From NCBI RefSeq assembly GCF_001514205.1, contig NZ_KQ948781.1, forward strand, positions 62,001-126,000: a stretch of DNA of 64,000 bases, given 5' to 3'. A program made the translations under genes and the position numbers. Each line of letters begins with the position of its first letter. Position 1 is the stretch's first letter. The stretch comes from Streptomyces griseoruber (lineage in GTDB: Bacteria > Actinomycetota > Actinomycetes > Streptomycetales > Streptomycetaceae). Shown in pieces: positions 26,458 through 35,518 of this stretch. The notes under the pieces are model-generated. The model saw nothing but the letters and a program-made list of their open reading frames with translations. It had not been told where the DNA came from and searched no databases.

Positions 26458-27158
26458 GAGCCTCTTTCATCCTGTGCTGGCGGGTGAAATGGGCTGGTCA
26501 GTGGGTGTGGTGACGAGGCAGGGCCCCTCGTCGTTGGCGTGGTGATTCCACTCAACACACCGGCGACCGAAGGGGCCCTGTTGGTTCCGTATCCTGCCAC
26601 GCTCGACGTCCCGCATGAGCTCGTTGAGCACGTCGCCTGGCTGCTGTACGAGCACCGCCGCGCACGTAACACCCGCTGGCGGAAGCTCCGCTGCTTCGAC
26701 CAGGCACTGCTCACGCTGGTCCACCTGCGCAAGAACGAGACGTTCGCCCAGCTCGGCGCCGGGTTCGCGATATCGCAGGCCACTGCCTGGCGCTACGTGG
26801 ACGAGGCCCTGGAGGTGCTGGCTTCCTGGGCCCCAGGCCTCCATGAAGCCCTCACCGGCCTCGGTGAGGGCGACCACGTCATCGTCGACGGCACGCTGAT
26901 CCCCACCGACCGCGTCCGCGCCGATCAGCCGTACCACTCGCAGAAACACAAGAAGCACGGCATGAACGTGCAGGTCATCGCCCGCCCTGACGGCACACCG
27001 CTGTGGTTCTCCCGCGCGACACCCGGCCGCACGCACGACCTGACCTCGGCCCGCGCCCACGGCTGCGCAGAGCACGCTCCTCCACCCGCCGCATCAGCCG
27101 CACCGTCCAAGCCATCCACACACTCATGACCTGCGACTATTCAGGATGAAAGAGGCTC
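26458..27158 (+). mobile_element. inner IS5-group (ISL2-like) element with 3-bp target duplication
   Basis: The ends carry GAGCCTCTTTCATCCTG in inverted orientation (26458-26474 and 27142-27158), flanked on both sides by ACT (26455-26457 and 27159-27161). A 3-bp ANT duplication is typical of the ISL2 group. Removing it restores the GTG start of the outer transposase. The element is about 700 bp, shorter than a complete member, because its transposase is internally deleted. Confidence 0.85.
26539..27129 (+). pseudogene. ISL2-like transposase with internal deletion
   Basis: From GTG 26539: VPYPATLDVPHELVEHVAWL, helix-turn-helix (QLGAGFAISQATAWRYVDEAL), the first Asp (DHVIVDGTLIPTDR), HSQKHKKHGMNVQV and PGRTHDLTSARAHG. 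The frame then jumps to the family's last residues in another frame (STRRISRTVQAIHTLMT). The middle segment with the second Asp and the Glu has been deleted, so it cannot transpose by itself. Confidence 0.8.
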
Positions 27159-27267
27159 ACTCACCCGAACACATCACCAGATCAACAACCGCGAACCAGC
27201 AGATTCCACCCCGCCACCACACCATCAGGCGACACCAGATCCACGTAAAAACTAACGAACCGCCCAC

Positions 27268-28194
27268 TTACACCAACGGCCACTTACCGGCCGCTCTGCC
27301 TCCGATGCCGCGTTGCACAAGCATAGAAGAGAGGGCTTCGACTGCGGGTGAGGTGTCGGCCTCGCGGGTCGTGATGTGGATGTCGTGTGTGAGGCCGGTG
27401 GGTTGGGCTACTTCGAGGTAGGTCACGCCTTGGCGAGGTGCTGCCGCGAGAGCGGGGATGAGAGCTACACCAAAGTCCGCAGCCACCAGCAGCATCAGGA
27501 GATGATACTGGTCGGAACGGAAGGCGATCTTGGGTTCGAAGCCCTCGGCTCGGCAGATGAGCTCTGTCGCCGCCTGGAAGCCGGAGCTCGGCAGCGCGGA
27601 GAGCCAGGTGGCGTCGGCGTAGTCCCGAAGGTTGGCGGCGGTCTGGCCTGCTCGCTGAAGGTGGGGGGGCACGGCCAGTAGCAGCCGGTCTCGGTGAAGG
27701 AGCACCTGGCGCAGGCCGTGGAGATCGGGTTTTGGCAGGCGTCCGTATTCGTGAGTGACTGCCAGATCCAGGTCTCCGTTCGCGACCGCTGGCATGGATG
27801 TCTCCGGTTCCGCCTCGGTGAAGGTCATGCTCACGTCCTTGTATCGCTGGCGGAAGGCCATCAGCGAAGGCACGATGAGACCGGTGGCGACGCTGTTGAA
27901 TGCTGCGACTCGGACTCTGCCTCCGCGCAGTCCGGACACAGCGCGCACGGCGGCCTCCGCAGCGTCGAGTTCGACGAATACGCGATGGGCGTGTTCCACC
28001 AGAACCCGCCCTGCCTCAGTGAGACGTACGCTGCGGGCGGAGCGCTCCAGCAGTGCGATCCCCATTTCCTCTTCCAAGGCGGTGAGCTGCTGGGAGGCGG
28101 CTGAAGGCGTGCAGCCTGCCAGCTGAGCCGCTCCGGCGATGGTGCCTGTGTGTACGAGGTCCCGAAGCAGGCTGAGCCGACGAGTGTTGAGCAT
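27268..28194 (-). CDS. LysR-family transcriptional regulator
   Basis: A 308-residue LysR protein: N-terminal winged helix (GTIAGAAQLAGCTPSAASQQL, ALEEEMGIALLER) and an effector-binding domain (VRVAAFNSVATGLIVPSLM, ADFGVALIPALAA). It follows the agmatinase gene on the same strand with a 101-bp gap, so it could be its regulator or part of its operon. Its TAA stop uses the first base of the IS terminal repeat at 27268, so the last residues may differ from the ancestral tail. Confidence 0.92.
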   Translation of the reverse strand: MLNTRRLSLLRDLVHTGTIAGAAQLAGCTPSAASQQLTALEEEMGIALLERSARSVRLTEAGRVLVEHAHRVFVELDAAEAAVRAVSGLRGGRVRVAAFNSVATGLIVPSLMAFRQRYKDVSMTFTEAEPETSMPAVANGDLDLAVTHEYGRLPKPDLHGLRQVLLHRDRLLLAVPPHLQRAGQTAANLRDYADATWLSALPSSGFQAATELICRAEGFEPKIAFRSDQYHLLMLLVAADFGVALIPALAAAPRQGVTYLEVAQPTGLTHDIHITTREADTSPAVEALSSMLVQRGIGGRAAGKWPLV

Positions 28195-28295
28195 GAGAGA
28201 AACCTATGTCCGTCAAGGCCGTCCGGTCTGGCGGACAAGCCGGGTGGCTGGCATCGCTTGCGGGGGCGCGGCGCCGTATCCGCGGCCTTCCCGAT

Positions 28296-29264
28296 TTACC
28301 GGTTTTTGCTGAGCGCAATGAGGGAAATGAGTTCCCATGCGACGTGTGCGGCGGCGAGTCCGGTTATGCCGCCGTGATCGTAGGCGGGGGCGACCTCCAC
28401 GACGTCGCATCCGACAATATTCAGACCCGCCAGGCCGCGGAGCGTTCGGAGGAATTCACGGGTTGCCAGTCCCCCTACCTCCGGAGTTCCGGTGGCCGGG
28501 GCATGCGCGGGGTCGAGGACATCGATGTCGACAGATATGTAGACAGGGCGTGTGCCCAGACGCCGCCGGATCTGCGCGACAATATCGCTGACTTTCTCAT
28601 CCTGGAATGCCTCGCTGTCGATAATCTCGAACCCGGCTTCCCGGTCATCGGCCAGTTCGCTCGGATCGTAGATGCCGCCGCGTGTTCCGACGTGCTGGCA
28701 GTGGTTGAGGTCGATGATCCCTTCCTCGGCCGCGCGCCTGAAGGGCGACCCGTGCCACACGCTTGCACCGTGGCAGGTGTCCCAGGTGTCCAGGTGCGCG
28801 TCGAAGTGAAGGACCGCCAGCGGCCCATGTGCCGCGGCTGCCGCCCGCATGAGGGGCAAGGCGACAGTGTGGTCACCGCCAAGGGCGACAATGCGCGTGT
28901 CCTGTTCCACCAGACGCCGCGCGGCGGTCTCGATCGCCGCAACTGCACGCGCGATGTCGTACGGACCCACCGCGACGTCGCCGGCATCGACGACCTGTTG
29001 TGAGTCGAACGGAAAGACATTGAGGAACTGGTGGTACGGGTGCAGCTGTCGTAAATTCTCACGAATGTACGCAGGGCCGAATCGGGCGCCGGGTCGGAAG
29101 CTCGTCCCGCTGTCGAAGGGAATTCCGAGGACGGCGACGTCTGCGTGCGTGACCTCTTCGATTCGCGGAAGCAGTGCGTAGGTCGCAATCCCGCCGTAGC
29201 GAGGCATCTCAGGTTCGTTGCGCTGTCCGATCGGAGTGGGATTTCCCATGCGCGCAGTACTCAT
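28296..29264 (-). CDS. agmatinase / guanidinobutyrase (ureohydrolase family)
   Basis: A 322-residue ureohydrolase. It has the full binuclear-manganese signature: GGDHTVALP, HFDAHLDTWDT and VDIDVLDPAHAPATGTPE. PFDSGTSFRPGARFGP and an HGSPFRRA loop near the active site fit agmatinase or guanidinobutyrase rather than arginase. It hydrolyses a guanidino compound to urea plus an amine in the cytoplasm. A LysR gene follows on the same strand, the usual arrangement for guanidino-acid use in Streptomyces. No strong ribosome site precedes the ATG at 29264; ATG 29249 is an alternative. Confidence 0.92.
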   Translation of the reverse strand: MSTARMGNPTPIGQRNEPEMPRYGGIATYALLPRIEEVTHADVAVLGIPFDSGTSFRPGARFGPAYIRENLRQLHPYHQFLNVFPFDSQQVVDAGDVAVGPYDIARAVAAIETAARRLVEQDTRIVALGGDHTVALPLMRAAAAAHGPLAVLHFDAHLDTWDTCHGASVWHGSPFRRAAEEGIIDLNHCQHVGTRGGIYDPSELADDREAGFEIIDSEAFQDEKVSDIVAQIRRRLGTRPVYISVDIDVLDPAHAPATGTPEVGGLATREFLRTLRGLAGLNIVGCDVVEVAPAYDHGGITGLAAAHVAWELISLIALSKNR

Positions 29265-29638
29265 TTCATAGTTGGGTGGATTTTCTGGTTCAGCGCTGTA
29301 CAGTCCTGTGCCCGTGGAGGCGGCCGGCTCCGGCCATGGGAGCAGTAAGGAATATCCAATGGTGTTCTGTCGGCAGGCAGAGGCCGGTCAGGATTCCGTC
29401 CTGCGACAAGAGAGGGGAGGGCTGTGTACGCGTGCGTGAACAGCGTGGCTCATTTGCGGCGACAGGAGAAGCAGGGCCGACTGATGCCGAGCTTAAGCTG
29501 CTCTAATGCTCGGGGAGGGGGAGGCTTGGCCGTAGGTCTGGTTGGTGCCGTCGTCACGCCACTTCGCGAAGTACTCAGGTTGAACTCGTAGAGCCTGCGG
29601 GGTCGTGACGGTTCGTGATCCTTGCGGTACGACGGGAT
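29265..29638. other. intergenic, with a ~70-bp IS5 transposase scrap
   Basis: At about 29508-29580 on the minus strand, YFAKWRDDGTNQTYGQ matches the N-terminal conserved part of an IS5-family transposase (compare YFAAWRDDGTDQ in the one at 25640-26456). The remainder, including the agmatinase upstream region, shows no feature I can support. Confidence 0.5.
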
Positions 29639-30693
29639 CGTGAGGTACGCGCAGAGGGGCCGCCCGGCGAGCAGGAGAAGCGGGAACGGCTGAGGCTGGA
29701 GGCAGCCGAGCGGTTCGAGCGCGGTGATGAGGCCACGCGGCAGATCTGCGGGTCACGGAGCGCACGGTCCGGCGGTGGCGCAGGGCCTGGTGCGAAGGCG
29801 GGGCGGCGGCGCTGAAGCCGAAGGGGCCGAGTCCCGCGAGCGGCTGTCGGTGCGGGAGCGGGAGCGGCTGGAGGCGGAGCTGAAGCGGGGACCGCTGGCT
29901 CATGGCTTCAGTGATGACCAGCGGTGGACGCTGGGCCGGATCAAGACCCTGATCGGCAGGCTGTTCCACAAGGTCTACACGGTTCAGGGAGTGGCCAAGC
30001 TGCTGAAACGGCACGGCTGGTCCTGCCAGGTCCCGGTGCGTCGGGCGATCGAGCGGGACGAGGAGGCCATCAAGATGTGGAAGGACGAGGTGTGGCCGCG
30101 GTTAAAATGACCGCGGCGGACCTGGGCGCCTACATCTGCTTCGAGGACGAGGCAGGCCAAGGGCTGAAACCGCCGAAAGGCCGCACTTGGGCACCGCGAG
30201 GAGCGCGGCCGGTGGTGCGGGTGAGGGCCGGGGAAACGGCCGGGTCAACATCGCCGGCGCCGTCTGCTTCCGGCCCGGCAGCCGCCCGCACCTCTTCTAC
30301 CGGCTGCACGTCTACCATGGCCGCAAGGGCGAGCCGAAGACGTTCGCCTGGCACGAGTACCGGGACCTGATCGTCACTGCCCACCAGCAGCTGAACGCCC
30401 CGCTCGTGTGGTGCTGGGACAATCTCAACGTCCACCTGGCCAAGGAGCTCGCCGCATGCGCCGAGGAGCACCAGGACTGGTTACGGATCTTCCAGATGCC
30501 GTCATACGCACCGAAACTGAACCCCGCCGAAGACGTGTGGTCGCTCCTCAAGCGCGCCATCGCCAACTTCGTCGCCACCGACCTCGGTGGACTCGTCCGC
30601 ATCGTCAAACGCAAGCTCAAGAAGATCCAGTTTAGACCCCGCCTGATCGACGACTGCCTCACCGGGACCGGCCTGATCATCGAACCCTGGTGA
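29639..30693 (+). pseudogene. IS630-family transposase, frameshifted
   Basis: Pieces in several frames form one IS630 transposase: RERLRLEAAERFERGDEATR, SVRERERLEAELKRGPLAHG, GFSDDQRWTLGRIKTL and WSCQVPVRRAIERDEEAI, then LGAYICFEDEAGQG (first Asp), VWCWDNLNVHLAKEL (second Asp) and YAPKLNPAEDVWSLLKRAI (Glu). Frame changes lie near 29745, 30105 and 30225. It is of a different subgroup from the IS630 at 18487-20089. Confidence 0.85.
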
Positions 30694-30990
30694 CCACGCA
30701 GCCGGACTTCGCCTACTGCCCGGCCGACACCACGCTGGACGATCTGGACGACTACCAGGTCCGCCACATGACCCCGGCCATGGCCGCCCACGCCTGTCTC
30801 ACCGTCCTGCACGCCCGCGAACTCGACACCGACAAAGCAGAAACGGATCCTCCCAGCTCATCCACCTCAGCCTCGCCGAGATCCGACGCCTGATCACCCG
30901 ACCCACCCACCGCCACCCCGCCCCGGTCGGCCACATCCTGCACTGGTCAGCATGGCGCCGCAGACGCCAGCACCAGGCTCGGGGGAAGCG
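30694..30990 (+). pseudogene. IS701-family transposase, C-terminal remnant
   Basis: PADTTLDDL, MAAHACLTVLHAREL and, in the next frame, LIHLSLAEIRRLITRPTH and HILHWSAWRRRRQHQAR (approximate frames) form the end of an IS701 transposase. At least one frameshift lies near 30850. It abuts the IS630 stop codon. Confidence 0.55.
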
Positions 30991-31032
30991 GGGCTGGGGC
31001 CCGTCATGGACGGGCCCCAGCAGGGCATCGGT

Positions 31033-31221
31033 TCAGAGCAGACGCCGGTGCAGTTCGGCGGCCGGCAGACCGCCGGCGCCCAGCACGGCGAGGGCTTCCT
31101 CCAACCTCAGGCCCCTCGCGAGGGCGATGGCACACACGGAGCGCGCGGCGTCCAGCGGCTCCTGCCTGCCGGCCACCATCCAGGCGAAGCCGGTGCCCTG
31201 CCAACCGGCACACCGCGTCAC
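31033..31221 (-). CDS. small helical protein coupled to the acetyltransferase
   Basis: A 62-residue frame starting at GTG 31221, whose last bases overlap the TGA stop of the acetyltransferase (GTGA). It has a helical, Ala/Leu-rich sequence (LDAARSVCAIALARGLRLEE, AVLGAGGLPAAELHRRLL). The overlapping start suggests translational coupling. The family is unknown, and it could be a chance frame. Confidence 0.35.
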   Translation of the reverse strand: MTRCAGWQGTGFAWMVAGRQEPLDAARSVCAIALARGLRLEEALAVLGAGGLPAAELHRRLL

Positions 31222-31706
31222 TCCGAAGGAATGCGAAACTCGAATTCGGGACGGTCCCACGGCACGGCGGGCGGGTTCGCGAACGCGGTCCCGGTCCGCA
31301 CCGCACCAACGCGGTGGTAGAAGTCCTCGGCGGGAAGATGCGACACGACCTTGACACAGTCGAGCCTGGCGGCACGGGCCTCGGCCTGCATGTGCGCGAC
31401 GAGCAGCCGTCCAATACCGCGTCCTTGCGCTTCGTCGGCGACGAACAGCAGGTCGAGCTCCGGTGGCGCGAGGACGAGCGAGTAGAACCCGAGGACCCGG
31501 CCTCCATGCTCGTCGGCGCCGACGGCCACAAAGGCGCGGTGGGCCTCGATGTAATCAGGGCCGACCCGGTAGCCCGCCACTGCGGCCGCGTACATACCCT
31601 CGTAGGCGCCTGAGCCACGCACGAGCCGCGTGAGCCGTTTGGCATCCCGCGCGACGGCCCTCCGTATCGTGATCGGCTGGCTGATCGGGGAAGTGCGTGA
31701 ACTCAT
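31218..31706 (-). CDS. GNAT-family N-acetyltransferase
   Basis: A 162-residue GNAT protein. It has an acetyl-CoA binding loop DEAQGRGIGRLLVAHMQAEA, preceded by strand GRVLGFYSLVLAPPELDLLFV and followed by the FYHRVGAVRTG motif near the C-terminus. It probably acetylates a small amine in the cytoplasm; the substrate is unknown. The ATG at 31706 matches the family start (ITIRRAVARDAKRL follows). It lies between IS701/IS630 debris and IS110 debris and is transcribed leftward. Confidence 0.88.
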   Translation of the reverse strand: MSSRTSPISQPITIRRAVARDAKRLTRLVRGSGAYEGMYAAAVAGYRVGPDYIEAHRAFVAVGADEHGGRVLGFYSLVLAPPELDLLFVADEAQGRGIGRLLVAHMQAEARAARLDCVKVVSHLPAEDFYHRVGAVRTGTAFANPPAVPWDRPEFEFRIPSE

Positions 31707-32370
31707 CGGGAGAGTATTTCGCACCGGGAAGTGCCTTCCTGCGGCGGGTCGGCTGCTCGGGCAGGCGTTCCTGTACCGCTCCCGGGAACCACTCGTGCGA
31801 GCGCAACCGATCTCACGCCGAAGCCGCGCCGGAGCGCTTCGGTGCGGCTTCGGCGTCTCACGGCTCCGCACGGAGGTCCCCGCCGGAACGGACGAAGGTA
31901 ATGGGCCTCGCCGTGTCACAAGCGATCACACACTGCCCCTATGACGGGGGCTACGCCTGTGTGGGCCTGACCAGGTGGAAGACCTCCTGGGCAGCGTAGC
32001 GTTTGAGGCATCGGACGATTTTCGCGGAGCAATGCTCAAGACCTCATAGCACTGCACGGTGACGGGTGCCCCCTGCTCAAGACCTGGAGCCGGACTCCGC
32101 TCCACAGGCAGAGGCCCCGTCACCGTGCATCTGCCGGAGCACGTCGCACATCTCCACGATGACGTCATGATCGTGACCTGAGCCGTCCGTACGGCCACCT
32201 CTCCCTCACCACGCGAGCCGCCGAGCTCCTTCCAGAGGCCGGGGACCGTGCGGGGAGCCGGGGCTGCGAACTGCTCATCGGATGTCGGGCCATCGATCCC
32301 CTCCTGTCAGGTCGCGGCGCGCTCTGCGCAGGCTCACACACCAGGCGGGCGAAGAGTAGGGAGCTTGAAG
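31707..32370. other. non-coding stretch, probable 5' non-coding region of an IS110-type element
   Basis: No gene is supported. It contains a 12-bp direct repeat TGCTCAAGACCT (32033-32044 and 32074-32085) and a long hairpin listed next. IS110-group elements carry a structured non-coding region upstream of the transposase. The remnant transposase begins at about 32371. Confidence 0.45.
32054..32128. repeat. long inverted repeat upstream of the IS110 fragment
   Basis: GCACGGTGACGGG (32054-32066) is perfectly complementary to CCCGTCACCGTGC (32116-32128). Inside is a second pair, TGGAGC/GCTCCA. The 75-base unit could fold into a branched stem, as expected for a structured RNA or a terminator. Confidence 0.6.
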
Positions 32371-32820
32371 TTGACGATCACGTGCGGGATCGACTGGGCG
32401 GAAGACCACCACGACGTGGCTCTGGTCGACGAGACGGGAAAGCTGGTCGCCAAGCAGCGCATCAAGGACGACGCGGACGGTTTCCGCCGGCTGCCTGCCC
32501 TGCTCGCAGAAGCCGGCGACTGCGCTGAAGGCCCGATACCGGTCGCGGTGGAGACCGCCCGCGGCCTGGTGTTCGCCGGCCTGCGCACCACCGGCCGCAA
32601 GGTGTACTCGATCAATCCGATGGCGGTGGCCCGCTACCGCGAGCGGCACCGCAGTGCCCGCGCGAAGTCCGACCACGCCGACGCGATGACGCTGGCCGAC
32701 GTCCTGCGGACCGACACCGACGTGCACCGGCCGCTGCCCGCCGACTCCGAACTGGTCCGGGCGATCGCCGTCCCCGCCCGCGCCCAGCAGGACACGGTGT
32801 GCAACCGCGCCCCGATCAGA
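32371..32820 (+). pseudogene. IS110-family transposase, N-terminal DEDD domain only
   Basis: LTITCGIDWAEDHHDVALVD, PVAVETARGLVFAGL, INPMAVARYRERH and SDHADAMTLADVLRTD form the RuvC-like DEDD domain of an IS110 transposase (the D of GIDWA, E of VETARG and the DHADA pair). A TTG start at 32365 or 32371 is likely. The frame degenerates after about 32800; the C-terminal Tnp_20 domain with the catalytic serine is missing. Confidence 0.8.
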
Positions 32821-32979
32821 AGCCCGAGGAAGGCTGAAGGGCACCACTGATCCACCGGAATTGACAATTACTCAGATTTCGCGTCGGGTCTTGCCCTTGC
32901 GAAGGTGTCCGCCGCTCCATGCCGCGCCGCCAAGCAGCGTGGTGACGAGCACGCCCGTGCATGCCCACAGGTTCGGCAC

Positions 32980-34230
32980 TCAGTGGACGAGCGTGGAGCG
33001 CACGGCCCGGGTGACCCACAGCAGAACGAGCGCGACGGTCTGGATGCCTGCGACGACGACGATCAGAAGGGGGACGGAGATGTCGTACAGGACTCCGGCC
33101 AAGGCGCCGCCGACCAACGCGGCCGCACCCATGATCCCGGCGAAGACGCCGTACGCGGTGGCCCGGCGGCCCACGGGTACGAGGTCGGCGACGGTGGCAC
33201 GCAGCGTGGACTCCTGAACGCCGACCGCGGCGCCCCACACCAGCGCCCCCGCCACGGCCACTCCCACCGTGTCGGTGAAGGCCAGGACCGGAACGGCGGC
33301 GGACAGCAGCGGCAGGACGACCAGGACCTGGGCGCCGAACCAGTCGTACAGCCAGCCCGTGGCCAGCGCCGCCACCGCGTCCGCGGCCATGGCCGCCGCG
33401 TACAGCACCGGCACCATCGCGGTCGGCATCAAGTGCCGGACGACCAGGTGGTAGGAGAGCACCCCGAAGGTGGCGAAACCGGTCAGGGTCGCTGCGGTGA
33501 AGACCGCGTAGGCCCAGAAGGCCCGCGGCAGCTTCCTCTCCCGGGACCCGGCAGGAGGCGGCTCCTCGGGCGCCGCCGTGCCGATGGTGGTCTCGTAGCC
33601 GACCGGATCGGGAACCCTGGCACGCAACCAGAGCAGCAGCGTGACGGCGGCCACGCCGGGCAGCGCGAGCAGCCCGAGCGCCGGGGCGTAGTCGTCGCCG
33701 GTGAGGGCGAGGACCCCGGCCACGGTGAGCGGGCCGACAAGAGCGCCGACCTGGTCCATCGCCTCGTGGACCGCGAAGCCGCGGCCTCTTCCGGTGGCGG
33801 CGGTGGCGTGCGAGAGCAGTGTGTCCTTGGCCGGGGAACGCACGGCCTTGCCGACACGTTCCGCGATCACCAGGGTGCAGGCCACCCACAGCACACCGGT
33901 CAGACCGAGCACCGGGACGGTGGCCGCGGTCAGCACGTATCCGGCGATCGTCCACGTCCAGAAGCGGCGGCTGCGGTCGGCCAGCGGTCCCGACGCCAGA
34001 CGCAGTCCGAGCGCGGCGGCCTCCCCCGCCCCCGTGACCACGCCGACCACGGCCGCGGAGGCGCCCAGGTGGGCGAGCAGTGGGCCGGTGACGGAACGAG
34101 CGCCCTCGTAGACGAAGTCCATCAGCAGACTGACGCCCCCGAACACCACCACGAACCGCCACGCCGAGAGCCCCCGGGCGGGTCCGCCCGACGGTTCGGG
34201 CGTGACAGACGTGGTGCGGGCGGGCTTCAC
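32980..34230 (-). CDS. MFS transporter
   Basis: A 416-residue, 12-TM major facilitator protein. It has GPLADRSRRFWTWTIAGYVL in the 2-3 loop, VGKAVRSPAKDTLLSHA in TM4-5, and a C-half copy (GWLYDWFGAQVLVVLPLL, GVQESTLRATVADLVP). The GTG at 34230 is chosen because GGGGAGGAG lies five bases before it. The pattern resembles actinobacterial MFS proteins of unknown substrate. It is followed on the same side by two DUF347 genes, separated by a 196-bp gap, so co-regulation is possible but not shown. Confidence 0.88.
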   Translation of the reverse strand: MKPARTTSVTPEPSGGPARGLSAWRFVVVFGGVSLLMDFVYEGARSVTGPLLAHLGASAAVVGVVTGAGEAAALGLRLASGPLADRSRRFWTWTIAGYVLTAATVPVLGLTGVLWVACTLVIAERVGKAVRSPAKDTLLSHATAATGRGRGFAVHEAMDQVGALVGPLTVAGVLALTGDDYAPALGLLALPGVAAVTLLLWLRARVPDPVGYETTIGTAAPEEPPPAGSRERKLPRAFWAYAVFTAATLTGFATFGVLSYHLVVRHLMPTAMVPVLYAAAMAADAVAALATGWLYDWFGAQVLVVLPLLSAAVPVLAFTDTVGVAVAGALVWGAAVGVQESTLRATVADLVPVGRRATAYGVFAGIMGAAALVGGALAGVLYDISVPLLIVVVAGIQTVALVLLWVTRAVRSTLVH

Positions 34231-34426
34231 GAACTCCTCCCCAGGGTGTCGCGTGCCTGGCGGGCCGGGCATGGCCACGTGAACACGGACCACCTCCTTG
34301 GCGCTCTCCTCTTCACCGGACGAATCCGACAGGCGCATCCTCTCTCACCACGCTGTAGCAGTCAGAGGCGGAGGCGCGCGCAGGACACTCTCCCGCCCCG
34401 CCAGACGAGCGTGGCACCGTTCACGC

Positions 34427-35356
34427 TCAATCGACCCGCTCGATGGCCCGGTCGTACTCGCCCGTCTCCGGAGGCAGAACCGCGGACGGGGCGAGGCGGC
34501 GGCGCTCCCGAGCCTGGGCGTAACCCGTCAGACCGATCAGCACGGCCAACAGCACGGCCGACGAACCCGCCGTACCGAGGTCGAGACCGCCCTTCGCGAC
34601 CGGCTTGGTCAGGAAGTCACCGGCCGTCGCCCCGAGCGGGCGGGTCAGCACGAAGGCGATCCAGAACAGCAGCACGTTCGGCACGACGGGCGCCCTCATC
34701 AGGGCCACCAGTACCAGCAGGACACCGGTCACCAGCGCCGCCCCGCCGGCGTAGCCGAGGCCCGAACTGTCGGACAGGAAGTCGCCCATCGAAGTGCCGA
34801 GGGTGTTGGAGACGAGGATCGCCGACCAGAACAGCGTCTCCCCGCGGAAGCTGACGATGTCCCGGATGACGAACGTCATCCCCGTCAGCTTCCACACGGC
34901 GAAGACGACGACCAGGACCGAGATCAGGATCGCCGCGCCCGTCGGGTATCCGAGGCCGAGGCCCTGCGGTCCCCAGCCCAGCGAAGCGGCGCCGCTCGAG
35001 AGGTACTTGGCGCTGGCATCGCGGTTCATGAAGTCGGACATCGTGGTGCCGGCCATGCTGGTCGACAGGATGACCGTCCAGTAGAAGAACGGGTTGTAGC
35101 TGCGGGAGCGCAACTGAACGACCAGGGTCACCACGAAGAGCAGGAACAGGGCGGCCGTGGTGAGGAAGTAGCCGACCTTCAGGGTCTGCGCGAAGAGGTC
35201 ACCGGCCGTCTCACCCAGAGTCGTCGCGGCCACCTTCATGATCCAGAACGCGAGGGTGACCTCGGGCAGCTTCTTCATCACCGACCCGGCCGTGGTCGCG
35301 CCACGTTGCGGCCCGGCGGCAACGTCTAAGTCGGTGAGGACTTCGGGATTCTCCAT
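34427..35356 (-). CDS. DUF347 (COG4705) membrane protein, paralogue A
   Basis: A 309-residue integral membrane protein. Four copies of the DUF347 repeat can be seen (KLPEVTLAFWIMKVAATTLG, FFYWTVILSTSMAGTTMSDF, LFWSAILVSNTLGTSMGDFL, LLFWIAFVLTRPLGATAGDF), each a two-helix hairpin ending G(x)3GD/SDF. The function of the family is unknown. It starts at ATG 35356, after AGGAGTG. It is a paralogue of 35513-36352 and 50957-51748. Upstream, three 11-nt spaced GTTCAGG-type units (35481-35518) suggest control by an OmpR/PhoP-class regulator. Confidence 0.88.
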   Translation of the reverse strand: MENPEVLTDLDVAAGPQRGATTAGSVMKKLPEVTLAFWIMKVAATTLGETAGDLFAQTLKVGYFLTTAALFLLFVVTLVVQLRSRSYNPFFYWTVILSTSMAGTTMSDFMNRDASAKYLSSGAASLGWGPQGLGLGYPTGAAILISVLVVVFAVWKLTGMTFVIRDIVSFRGETLFWSAILVSNTLGTSMGDFLSDSSGLGYAGGAALVTGVLLVLVALMRAPVVPNVLLFWIAFVLTRPLGATAGDFLTKPVAKGGLDLGTAGSSAVLLAVLIGLTGYAQARERRRLAPSAVLPPETGEYDRAIERVD

Positions 35357-35480
35357 GGTCGGACACTCCTGTTCGTGGGGGGTGTGAAAGGGCACCCGTC
35401 TCCGCAAGGAGGACCGGCGCCCCGCGACACACGGGCCGACCGCGGAGGCCGGCCGTGGTGTCCGACCTTGTCGGTGACCG

Positions 35481-35518
35481 CCTGAACGCTTCCTGAACGC
35501 CTTCCGAACCGTTCAGGC
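35481..35518 (-). promoter_or_regulatory. 11-nt direct repeats upstream of DUF347 paralogue A
   Basis: On the minus strand there are three units, GTTCGGAAGGC, GTTCAGGAAGC and GTTCAGGCGGT, in perfect 11-base register. On the plus strand the cores are TGAACGC at 35483 and 35494 and CGAACC at 35505. This is the format of OmpR/PhoP-family binding sites. Confidence 0.65.

Larger units (their letters stand above)
25151..27268 (-). mobile_element. outer IS5-type element, interrupted by a second IS
   Basis: Terminal repeats AGTGGGCGGTTCGT at 25151-25164 and its complement at 27255-27268 bound a unit with a minus-strand transposase and an accessory gene. A second IS (26458-27158) sits inside. The element lies exactly between the stop codons of the DoxX gene and the LysR gene, so it has not damaged either coding sequence. 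Confidence 0.75.

Noticed and set aside
32905..34854. A 649-codon open frame on the plus strand
   Set aside because: Antisense to the MFS transporter and DUF347 paralogue A; shadow frame.
35481..35518. True PHO boxes for the phosphate regulator PhoP
   Set aside because: The unit core is GTTCAGG, not the GTTCACC preferred by Streptomyces PhoP as I recall it. The 11-nt format is shared by other OmpR-class regulators, so only the general class is claimed.
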